Positions 13,800-25,120 of a stretch of DNA of 64,000 nt are shown piece after piece. Location of the stretch: positions 1,416,728-1,480,727 of the forward strand of contig VXBA01002396.1 of NCBI GenBank assembly GCA_013399895.1. Direction: 5' to 3'. The stretch's first letter is position 1; each line of letters begins with the position of its first letter. Made by a program: the position numbers and the translations under genes. The notes below the pieces were generated by a model. The model saw only the letters and a list, made by a program, of their open reading frames with translations, searched no databases and was not told the origin of the DNA. This stretch comes from Serilophus lunatus. Its lineage: Eukaryota; Chordata; Aves; Passeriformes; Eurylaimidae.

Positions 13800-14540
13800 G
13801 CTGTGTGATGCAGAGCAGCTGGTCACTGCATGGCCATGTGCTGTGTGTGGGCAGTGGGGGCTGTGGGCTGCCCTGGCTGGCAAGTGGCTTCTGCCCAAGG
13901 TATGGGCAGCCTATGGCCATCAGCACTGATGCCTTTGAGCGAGAGCAGCAGCTGTGAGGGTTCAGAGGCTCCATGCTGAGAGGGCAGCTGCTCTTAGAAG
14001 AAGGTGAACTTTGTCAAAGGGTCCTTGGAGGGATGGTGGCAGTGGGCTCCTCATGCCAGGGTGAAGACACATCTAAGGGACAGTGACTGTACCACTGAGT
14101 TGGAGACATAAAGACATGGAGTAGCAATGGAAAACGAGTAAGAAGCAGCAGGTAACACTGTCACCATGCAACCCCAACTGCCTGCCTCATCCATTGCCTC
14201 AACAGGGTGGTGGGGCAGCCTGGCCATAACTGGCCTTTGACCCATGAGAAGTTGAGCCTAGAAAGGGAGTGGAGAGCTGATCATGGAGGTGTTTATGTTC
14301 TCCCACCCCCTGCACCCAGATGAGTGGAAATTTGTGTTAACTGGTAATAAATTACACTGGGAAAAATATATTCAAGTTCCCAGGGTGTTCTACCTGTGAG
14401 AGGCCTGTGACTGCCCACCCTAGGAGTGTTCCTGTGGGCCCACTGACCTAGGGAGTGGGAGGGTGACTCACAGGCTAGTGTATATATCCAATAGTGTTAG
14501 CCATTAGTGGTTGATTAACACTACAAACCCCATCAGACAT
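13800..14540. repeat. Candidate unclassified old repeat or LTR remnant
   Basis: This stretch is clearly more GC-rich and G-rich than its surroundings, for example CAGTGGGGGCTGTGGGCTGC near 13852. It contains TGGTAATAAATTACACTGGG near 14343-14362, a layout reminiscent of the polyadenylation region of an avian LTR. I could not find convincing ends or a target-site duplication, so the call is weak. It could equally be ordinary GC-richer single-copy DNA. Confidence 0.25.
14492..14523. repeat. Hairpin, perfect 8-bp stem
   Basis: TAGTGTTA at 14492-14499 pairs with TAACACTA at 14516-14523 across a 16-nt loop, at the end of the GC-richer stretch. Confidence 0.8.
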
Positions 14541-14602
14541 CCCATTTGCTATGGATGCCTTTGAAAGGGTTATACTAGCATGTGATTATTCACCAGATAA
14601 GT

Positions 14603-14625
14603 AAATTCCATATAACATGGAATTT
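14603..14625. repeat. Hairpin, perfect 9-bp stem
   Basis: AAATTCCAT at 14603-14611 pairs with ATGGAATTT at 14617-14625 over a 5-nt loop (ATAAC). It lies about 80 bp after another perfect hairpin. Confidence 0.8.
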
Positions 14626-17600
14626 CTTGGAACCAAAGTGCTGTTGGGTTAGTCGTGTTGCTTGCAATATGGTTAGGCAGGCGTGAGCCAGCTAGTGTCA
14701 AAAGCAGCAGATAAACATATCGTTTAGGAACAGGCACTAATGAGGTGTGAGCTCCAACCATATGTGGAACAAACATCTTTAGGTGTCAGTCGTGACTTTC
14801 TCTTTGCTCTTGTTGAGCTGAGCACTGTGATGCACTGTGTGCTCTGGAGGAGGAACATGGAGAGGTCCTGCCTGAGGTAAGCTGTTAGAACAAAGCATGG
14901 AATGTTGGCGGTTAGTGCTGCAGTTTTGAGCACCATGGGATTTCTGATAAGAGTTTCAAGAGAAAGATCTTTTTTTTTTTTTTCCAGAGACTACCCCAGG
15001 AAAACTGCAAGATGAGATGGTGCTGTCTGTAACACTGTTCCTCCCACACCCCTGGTCTGAACAGAATTCCTCCTTTACCATTTGTCAGATCAGTCACATC
15101 AGTGTTAGGTGCTTGCTGAATAAAGGGAAAATTCCCACCTGGTCAGGGAAAGGAAAGAGGAGCAAGATTCACTGTTGACCTCCTAACTTCTGTCTGTGTT
15201 AGCATCTTGGCCAGGGGGGATGGTGTTAGGCTTTGTGGGCAAGGTAATAGAGAAATTCAGTTACCGCAATATGGTCACATACTCATCGATTTGGTAAGAT
15301 GTGCACTTAGGTTTGTCTAGTAGAGTATTGCTTGTTAGTTGGGTGCTACATGCTCTGATGAATTACTTGATGAGAATCTACAAATTATTTTCTCTGTTGC
15401 TGCAGATGGTGTTTTAAACTAGCTAGTCTGGGAGGCTGCATCCTTTTTTTTACCCAGCTTTTTGGATGCATTTTTCCTACATCTGCTGAGTGTTGTGTTC
15501 TCTATTAAAATTCTGACTTGGGTACAAGGTAATTAGTTTTGAAACTAGTTGGCTGCAGTCATAGAAGTAAAAACTAGTGATGGTCCATGCTGCTGTGATT
15601 ACTAATGTGGTCAGCTGTCAGTCACTGTCCCACCATGATGCTAAAGCTGGGTGTGATCAACCTATGGATTAATGTCAGCTTTAATGTAAGTAACCTGGAC
15701 AGGAACTGCAAGCACGTGGTGAGTTAGTGATAAAATAAATGTGGTGTATTGGCAGAAAGGGCCTGCTTGCTGCTGCATTTTACATTGGCAGGATAGGGAT
15801 GAAGTACATGTCAAATGGTTTAATTTGGCTTTCACAGCCTGGAGCTGTTCATTTTCATCTAGGGATAAAATCTCACTCACAGGGCCTTGGATTTGTGGAA
15901 GTGTAAAGGTGCCTTTAAGTGCCAGATGGGCCAAAAAACATGGCTTGAACTGAGGAAAGAGCAGCATTTTCTGTTTGTTTTTACGGGTTTTATCTAATTT
16001 TGTTTTTTTGTCAATTTGTTAAATGTACACAGACATGCTTGCTGCTCCAGAGTTCCTTTTTCAAATTCATTTGGATAAAAATGGGGGGAAATAAGAGTAG
16101 TAGAGTTGCACCTGTACTTCACTTCCTTGACTGACTTTGATGTAAATAAAACATGAATAAGAGCTGCTGTTATACAAGATACGTTTTTCTAGCTACTCTT
16201 TAAATCTTCCCAGCATGTCAGGAATTCAGGAATCTTCTGACATATGCCATCCTAATAGTCACCTGACCTTGAAAGTAGGAACACGAGCCCTTTCCCTAAT
16301 AAATGGTTGTGTTATGGCTCACTTGCTATTAGTGATGGAATTTCATTTACACAATGATGTATGACGTAATGTTTTGTTTTTCAGATGAAGCTGAATTTTT
16401 CTTCTAAAGTGGTAAGATATTTGTAGAGAACAAAAGAAGTCAGCTGGCCAAACTTGGCTCAGCTTTGCATTCAGAAGCTTTAGAACTAGGATGGCCATAG
16501 AGAGGTATTGAAGTCAGAGCATTTCCTCAGCTGGAAGCGAACACTTGTCCCTTTACCCCTAAGAGGATGGGGGAAATTGTTGGGGAAGACAAATCACGAA
16601 AAATTGAAAAACAAGGTCCTACTGTGTGCAGGGAGTGAACTTAATTGGTTGCATTGGGAAATCATCATTCTTTTGATTTGACTCACTCCAGACTGTTTTT
16701 CTCAAGTTGTCACTTGCCCGTGTGTGTGGTAGATTAAATGGCATCTGTTTCATGTTGCTGTAGAAGTGTGCCTGAACATAGGAAATGAAGTGTTTGGTTG
16801 ATCACATTTTTTTCCCTAGTGCAAGGTCTCCAGAGGATCATCCAATAAAAACTGGAAAGTGCTACTTTTAAAAACAAAAGCAGAGTCCTTGAAATCAAAT
16901 GAAGCTCGTGTGTAATTATAAAACCCACACAGACATGGAAAACCAAAGCCAACTAGCAAATGGTATCATTTGTCTCTTTGGGATTTTAGCTTACAGTCTC
17001 CACTATTTGTTAATACCAAACATGAATGTAGATTTGATTGCCAGTAATGCTATACCATTTGGCCTCAAGGAATAAGATGCTGCATGTTTCCATGTGCCTA
17101 TTGCAGAGACAGAAGTTCTGCAAATCCTGCTGTGTTGACCCTGGTCAGCAGTTAAGCACCCACACAGCTGCTGGCTCACTGCCTCCCCCCAGTGTTGTGG
17201 GGGAGAGTTTAGGAAGAACAAAAGCAAGAAAATGCCTGGGTCAGGATGAAGACACTGAAGTGTCAAAAAGTGAAAGAAAGAGGGTAAAGTGCTGCAAAGG
17301 TGCCCTCACCATCTTTCATTATCTAATGTCCAGCCAGTCTCTGAGAAATGCCTACATTAGAAGATGTTCAACCCCCTACTCCAAGATTTTTATCTCTGAG
17401 CATGAAGACATGTGATATGTAATATTCCTTTGGCAAGTTTGTGTCAGCTGTCCCACCTGTGTTCCTTCCCACATTCTTTCCCATCTCCAGAGTGACAAAC
17501 AAGGAAGCTTTGTTGCTGTACAAGCACTGTTCAGGAGTAGCCAAAAACCACTGGTGTGTCGGCAATGCTATTCTAGTCAAAACCTCAAAACATAGCAGGG

Positions 17601-20600
17601 CATGATCCCCTGTGAAGACAGTGAACTCCATTCCAGCCAGAGCTGGAACACCCCATTTGGGTACAGACTTTCAAAATTGAGCAGTCCTTCCTTAGAGAAT
17701 GAACTGCTGCAGGTTTCATGACTGATGAGGGTGTTTCTGGCTATGTGAAGAAAGGTAAAATGAGGATAAGTCTGGAAATGGGCGACGTATCAAAATAAGA
17801 ATGGAAGTTATGTAAAGCTTTACCTAAACTTAGACTAAAATTTCCACTGATTTTTCTTTAAATACTTAACAATTGTGTAGAAATATCTTACAAATTTGCC
17901 TTAATATCATGACAATTAATAGGAGACTTTCTGATACATTTCCAAGAATTAACTCTAGAGAGATGAGGCATCATACCAGCACTGAGAAGAGGGAAGAACT
18001 CTTTTGCTTAAAAATTTAAGTTGAATGAGAGGAAAAAAAATAAAAGGGAGGTGAGAAGAAAAAAATGCTTTTCTGATTAAATCTTACTAAGCTTTCCAAA
18101 AGCATGACAAAGTATCTAATGAAAAAGCCAAACAGAAAATCAGGTTGACTGTGGGATCTAATATGAGTTTTCATCCAAAGGTGGCACTAGTCTTTTGCAG
18201 TTGAGGTTTGTTGAGAGCTAGGGAATGCAGATACCAAGAAGCCTCAACTAATCCAACGCTTACCATTAATCCCAAACAAACCATCATTAGTATCTGGATT
18301 TATCCTGCTTAGACCGTGCTGGATTATGTAACCTTTGTTTTATTAACATTTAATGGCAGCTTATTATCAGGTAGGTTACCTCTGGGAAAAAAGGAGGCCA
18401 AAAAATGTAAATGTTCTGCTTCCTGTTCTTGTTTGTTTGAGGGATTTTTAAGGACTTCTTAAAGAAGTGAGTGGATACTTCATAACAGGTCCATAAATAA
18501 ACTTACTTAAAACTCACTGAGTACATTGCTTGACAAAAAGAAGCTGTTTGAAAAATTACGTGGACCTCTTCTATTTAACTAGCAGATAATGCTGATAACA
18601 TAACTTAGAAAAGGACTACAAAAACTTACAGTTAAGGTATGAAAGAATTTGATGTGATATTCAGGTGCAAAAAACCCCAACTTTAAAGTCTTTTCAATTG
18701 ATGCCTATTCTTGTGTCCTCATACATTTTGCAGATGGATTCTAGTAGGTGTGGTATGAATAGAATAACAAAATTTCTACAGTCACAAAGTATGGCTCATT
18801 TTGCTCAAAGTCTTGCCCTATTTGGGGGGAGAAGTTGATTCTGGAGTTATAAACAAAAGTCACTAGGTGAGCATTGCAGGGAAGGGAAAGGATTTTCATG
18901 TTAAAAAGTGTGGAGGCATCCAGTGCCACAGGATGTTAGGATTTTTACATGCGTATAATGCAGTGTTGCAGTGGCTGGAAAGCAAGCAATTATGGAGCAC
19001 TTACCAGAGTGGCATCAGAATAAATGCTGATATAAAAGGAGAAAAAAAGTTTTGTAATCCATGATGTAAATGTGTATGCTGATCAGCAGACCTGCAGCAG
19101 ATACTCTGTGATTTGAGCACATATAATGTGTGATAAGAGAATATGTTTAATCCTATTTACCAGATGTTTTCTTTCAATTTATCTCTTATTTTTCCCAAAT
19201 GATAATGGTTCGTTATCAATTTATCAATATTTTCTCAGTATTGATAAGACTCCAGAGATGGGAGAAGTCTCAGCAATCACTGTACAGCATTATTTCATTC
19301 CCACACAGACAGATGCAGTAATAGAGACTCTACTATGGCAAGTGTTGGTACAGTGAAACCACAGGCTGGACAGTCCTGGCTTGATGTGAAACCTGAGGAA
19401 GCTCATTGAAGACCTGAAGTGCATTTTCAGCTGAGTCTTTCAGTTCTGAACTTATTCACACAGCAGTTCAGCTCCTGCAAAAGGCTGAAGATTTTAATTG
19501 CTGGAACACTCCAGAAAGCTGTTTACTGTGTGTGAGGTGTTGCATCAAAGTTGTGGCTGCTGTTGATTGTCACATCTGAGATTATCCCTTGACACATTTT
19601 GATAATGATTAAATGCCTTTCCAGAAGTGACAGACTGATCAAAAGGAACTTTATTTTTTAAAGCTCTTCTTGGAAGATCTTTTTTTAATAACAAAAAGCT
19701 AGTTGTTCCTCTCACATAGTAAACGGATGACATCTTGAGTGTTGATGAAAAAGCACTACAACTGTAGAAAATCATTCCTAATATTGACTCAAATTTACAG
19801 CCTCTGTCTTCTAGGCAAAAATACACTGAGAATAGTATAAGATTAGAGGAACTTCCATATAATTTTGAAGGCAAAGTTTGATGTAAATAGAGGTAAAAAT
19901 ATTCTGAAGAATGTATTTCCAACTACATTTTTGTTTTTCTACTCCAAAGAAATTCTTTGATATTTGAATGATCAAGAAATGACTCAAGACATTTTGAAAA
20001 TTTGGTAGAAAGAGAGCAGGTCTTTTATTAGATTAGGTGATATATTTTGAAAATACAAATATTTTCATAAATATTTTTTCTGACAACAGATCCCTGTTTT
20101 GCCAACAAAGTTTATCTCTGATGTTATTAGATATAACTGCTGCAGTGATATATAGGTATGATTAAAACTTTGAATTCTACAGACTACTAATGAAAGTGTT
20201 TTGATGTACCTTCAGAAAGTATGTTTAATCTGTCTAGTGCAAAAAAGTATACTAGGGTAATAAAATCACTGAATTATTGGGAAAAATGCCATCAATATAA
20301 TGAACTAAGTAACATAGCACTAAATGACCTTTCCTGTTCCTGTTTATTTCTGTGAGCATTGAGTGTTCATCTAGATTATATTGAAAAGCTCAGAATAAAA
20401 AAAAAAAAATTAGATATTTTGCAAACACCTCCAAGAACTGAATATGTTTGATTTCAGCAAATGTGTAGGAGACTTAGAAAATGTGGGTTCAGAACACTGG
20501 GTGATTTTAAAAAATCCCCATATTAGTGCTGATTCTTAGATTAAATGTATCAAACTATTGCTTTTGCAAATAATTGGTTTTGATTTGACCATAAAATAGT

Positions 20601-23600
20601 GACTATTTTTTTTCCTCTGAGTCACAAGGTTTGTATTAGTTCACCTGAGTGAACAGATCTCTAGCTGTTTAAAATACTGGTTTTGTAATGCATGTTTTCT
20701 ACCACCTTGCAATCTGTATGCTTGGAATTTCCAGCACATAGCAGCTTGCTGTGTTGTTGGTAAATAGTATTAGGACAGAAGCAGAAATGTTATTTGTTCT
20801 ACTAGGAAAGTAGCATCAGAGATAGAGGCTTGAGTATCAAGGATCCTGCAAGGTATGCTTGTCTCTGCTATTGCCCTGTTTAGATTTCAGTTGTATTCCT
20901 CTTTCCTCATTATCAATTGGAAAATAGGAATGCAAGAGTAATAGAAATACTGCTAACTTAAAAGAAACGTTAAATAATAATTTATTCAGCTGATAAACAT
21001 CCACATTATGATACTTCTGCTAGTAGAGTGTGCTTTGCTTGAAAGGGATAATAAAAGCCAATCATCTCTTGGAAATGAAATTACACTTGAAGTAAGAAGC
21101 AAAACATTAGATGTGAAGGTAATTAACAACTGAGTGCAATACTTGTTCACAGGATAGTTAACCTATTGGGTAGAATTTCAAATGGAAGGTGAAAATCTTA
21201 TGAAGTTCTGAGCCTTATAAATAGTGGATTGAGAACTGGAACAACCATGTAAAATCCTCTGTGCTGAGTACTTGTACATAAGATGATGTTAATATGGATA
21301 GCTGATCATCCTCTAGCAGGGATCTGTGAACATGAAGTCTGATGCCTAATGCTTGTAATGTGTTCCAGGAGCCTTGGCTGAGAGACACAAATAATTATTT
21401 ATTGTGATTATTTCATCTACTTTATGCCAAACTAGATTACCTAAATCAGCTTGAATTTACTGCCTTTAAATTATCTAAAAGCTGAGAATATAGCATAAAC
21501 TTTCAGTTTCTTACATTTATTTTTTGATATACATGGATAAAGGGGTGAATTATAAAGAATGTGGACAGAGTTAAACACTTGCATTGGAACAAAGATTGAC
21601 TTCTGAGCAGTTAATTTAGACAGATGTGAAATGTTACAGCACCAGACACTCGTCGATTCTAGGGGTTAGTATTGGGAAATCATCAAGGATGTTACTAAAG
21701 TCAAGTTCTCAAATATAGCAATTGCATTCTGAAAACTTGAATCCAGCTGGGACATGAGGCTGTTTCCAGCAGGTGGAGTTGGTGCCAACAGCATTCTGAG
21801 ATGGTGGTGTGCATGGAGTGGCTGGCAGTGTGAACTACTCCTGGGTATGGCTGAAAACAGTGTCATTTCATGCCATGTTTTTACAAAGGCATCTGTGTGC
21901 CGATATTCTGACGTCCCAAAAAATTTGGTGATTCCCTTGATTTTTAAACAGTTCAACAAATTGCCAGCAGAAGTGCTAAAATACGGGGTTTATTCCTGCT
22001 CCCCCCCACCTCCCTTCTTTACTATAGGAATTCCAGCAATGGAAAGAGATATCCTTTAGAATTCAGGATCCTCTTGCAGTGGTTTTGACCCCTAAGTGAA
22101 ATACCAGCAGCAAACAGTATCCTGTATGGACTTCCAGACAGAGCTTCAGAATAGAAACCCACTTTCTTGTAAACCATATACATAGGGCACTTTTTACAGC
22201 TGTTGTTAAATTTCCTTAAGTTTCATCTCTATAATATTTTTAGGGAATTGTGCTCTGTTACTTTCTTTCCTAAAATCAAGTATTCTCTGCCCCACGTCTG
22301 ACACGTTGGCAAAGTGCTGCAATTGAAGAGAGTTCCAAGATAAAATATTTGGGCAGAGTGGAGAGCAATGGCTTCTTCCCTAGCACCAGTCATATGCATA
22401 GACTGTGCTAAGTAGTGGGAAAACATGCAGCTGTCAGCAGGAGGGGTGGCTCTATTAAGAGATCTGTACTGAGCAACAAATGCACGTGAAGTAGCAGGTG
22501 GTTATCTGAGCTAAGTTAAGAAAGATGTGCCTAGGCACATTAAATCCAGCTCGAATAATCTTCATCAATGAGGACAGCAGATTTATGTTCCTATGAACAG
22601 GCTGTGTCTGAAATAGCGGACGCAGCTCCCAGAAGGGATTTTCACAGGCTTTGGCAAGCAGTCTCTGGAGGGATTTTCACTGGGTGGGTGTTCCCAGAAC
22701 AGATCGTGCGCATTATTTTAAGGGAAAGTTAAGAAATGAAAGCATTTCCCCCCTACTTGAACACTTGGCCAAGTCTGAAATCCTTCCTAGTCGGGTTCCT
22801 GCTCTGCTGACCTGCCTGCAAGATGCCTTGGAAGTGTAGATGAGGCTGGGAAAAGTTCTTGCAGTGTAATGCTGGCTGTCCTTTTGTTGGGTGCCCAGGG
22901 ACTGTGCTGTATCTATATACCTGTGAATAGGCCTTGTAAAGCCAAACTGAAGGAACTGGATGGTGCTGGAGGAATGAGAAGTTGCTGTGCTTCCTTGAAC
23001 TACAAATTGGGTGTACTACCGTAAACACGCACCCCCAGGTATGTCCATGAGAGCACGGAATGGTGACTTTTCTAAGCCAAGCAGCACAAGGAGTCCTGTG
23101 GATGAGCAGAGGGAAAGCAATCTACCAGCAGCACCAAGCACAGAAACAGGACAGAGGGAGGGCATCTATCCAAAGGCCACAGCCTCTTTCCTCCACCCTA
23201 AACATGAGGAAACTTTCCCTGACAGTAGCTGCTTCCCATGGCTCTGTCCCTAGTTGCAAACCATTTACTATGCTAATGAGAAAGCAGCTCCTAGGGAGTT
23301 TCACAGAGTGTCCTCCTTGCCAGAACCCGTGCTTCCATTGTATCTGTTTACCTTTAGGCCAGATGAGCTCCACATCTTTACTGTGCAAAATTGGATCTCG
23401 CCCTGGCAAGTTAATGCGGTTGATCTGGCAGGTGATTTTCAAGATCAGTTCTGATAATGCCAGGTAGGTAAGGCAGTACAGGCTGTGAGAAGCCAGGAAT
23501 ATTTGGGAATTATAGTGCATTTTTTGTCCAGGGCCTGGGAAAATTGGGGGAAACTCCTTCAGCCTAAACCTGGCTGCTTCTTAATCCAGTCTTTCTTATC

Positions 23601-24365
23601 TATGTCCTAATTACAAACAACCCGTGATCCCCACGTCTGGTGGGGTCCTACAAGTGCAATGGCTGGGACGTGCAGTCCAGGTGGCTTGAACTGCAGCACT
23701 GCCCCAAGGCACAATACCCAGGAAGGATGTATCAGGGCACAGTACTACAATGCTCCATTTTGTTACAGTTTCAGAAAATCTGATTAGTTTAAGGAAGAAG
23801 TAAAAAAGTTTTTTGTTTTGTTTCTATAACAACTTGCTGTGCCATCTGGTGCTTTTTATTCTTGAATCAGGTGGGTGGCACACGGCTCATCAGCAGTTCA
23901 GGTGTCTGTTTTCTCAGCAGCAGTGGGGACCTGCAGCTAAACACCAGTGGTCCTGTGCCCTGGAGCAGAACCAACAGGACTCCCTTGCTTCCTGGGAGAG
24001 GTGGCCAGTTTTTTCTATGCTACATGATCCATATCTGTGTCATTTTACTTACCTGTACTTTGAGGGTCTGGCACATACATTCATGCTTAAAAATACAGTG
24101 AACAGCAACCTGTTGATGTAAACAGCTTGAGTTCCTTGGCATTCAAGAAAGTTGGTTTACTCTGACTGGCAAAAAGGTGCATAAAGTTTAAGACATTGAT
24201 AGCCACAGACATTTTACGTTCTTACTGATCAGTGGAAGTAAGATGAGAGGGCTTGTCCAACTCTTATGCTCATTTTACCTAAATTCAGTGCTACTGGTTG
24301 TAGGAGGACTACTCTAGATTTGTGAGTGTGTGTGAGCGAACGCAGGAGCTTCCATTCTGCCCCAC

Positions 24366-24378
24366 GTCACTCAGTGAC
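24366..24378. repeat. 13-bp palindrome next to an octamer-like motif
   Basis: GTCACTCAGTGAC is a perfect odd-centred palindrome. It is followed at once by ATTTGCATA, which contains the POU-type octamer core ATTTGCAT. Any function as a binding site is inference. Confidence 0.5.
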
Positions 24379-24954
24379 ATTTGCATATCTTGCCATCAGC
24401 CATTTAGATCCAGATCAGAAACTGGGAAAGCAATGGCAGACCATGGCACCACACTGTCCGTGGGTGTGGTTCCTCGCAGTAGTTTTATGCAGCAGACATT
24501 TCAGGGCATCAATAACTGCTATTTAAGTGAGATTAGTTGTGAATGCACTGTTGCTTGGAGAACATCTCTGAATAATAAAAAAAATCTTAAAGACTTCTGA
24601 GAACTGAAGGGAAGTCTCTTATAACAATGTATTTCCAGTTTAGCTGACTGGAAATATTAGAAAGCCTCTGCACTCCTACAAGTTTTGAATTAGTATTTAT
24701 GAGTTGCCTTCACCACATTCTTTTTAGTTGTTTTGATCTAATATTTATTGACTTGAGTCTCCTAATAACTGTGTGGACTAAGGAAAATCCATGGACAGTG
24801 ACAATGCAGAAAATGTAACTTTTAGTTTATCATCTATACTAAAAAAATCTTCTTGAAGGTATCCATGCCAGATAATTTTGTTAAAAGTGATAAATCAGGC
24901 CATGAGAATATGGGGGTTAGGGGTTTTTATATCTACATTTTTACTTACGAACAT

Positions 24955-25120
24955 GCTGTTCAGGGAGGTTGTACAGTCTTCGAATTTGGAAGCTTTCAAG
25001 CCCCAGCTAGACAAAGACACAGTTGACCAGTTCCAGTGTTGGAAATGATCTTCCTTCAAGTAAGAGATTAGACAAGATCTGTCCAGGGGTTCCTTTCAAT
25101 GGTCACTTTGGTTGTTTTGA
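24955..25120 (+). mobile_element. Highly diverged CR1 3' end
   Basis: The segment CAGGGAGGTTGTACAGTCTT, then GGAAGCTTTCAAGCCCCAGC and TAGACAAGATCTGTCCAGGG, follows the order of the CR1 3' UTR, ending near GGTTCCTTTCAATGGTCAC. It is much more diverged than the other copies, and the octamer tail is no longer clear. Confidence 0.7.

Larger units (their letters stand above)
14541..24954. other. Long intergenic stretch, no gene seen
   Basis: Mostly AT-rich DNA with a perfect 9-bp hairpin at 14603-14625, a T14 run at 14970-14983 and an A13 run after an AATAAA at 20394-20409. Open frames of 125-135 codons occur at 17038-17415 (+), 19545-19922 (-), 23060-23467 (+) and 23122-23520 (-). They overlap other frames on the opposite strand or lack any motif, and I treat them as chance. 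No transposon or RNA gene was recognised. Confidence 0.55.

Noticed and set aside
17038..17415. 125-codon open frame, plus strand
   Set aside because: Shares its span with open frames on the minus strand and has no recognisable domain. Expected by chance in 64 kb.
19545..19922. 125-codon open frame, minus strand
   Set aside because: Low-complexity Ser/Leu-rich translation in AT-rich DNA with no CR1 or gene similarity that I can see.
20394..20409. AATAAA running into an A13 stretch
   Set aside because: The hexamer is part of the A-run itself. No evidence of a transcript end or retrocopy.
23060..23520. Overlapping 135-codon (+) and 132-codon (-) open frames
   Set aside because: Open on both strands at once, with no motif in either. 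Treated as a chance stop-poor stretch.
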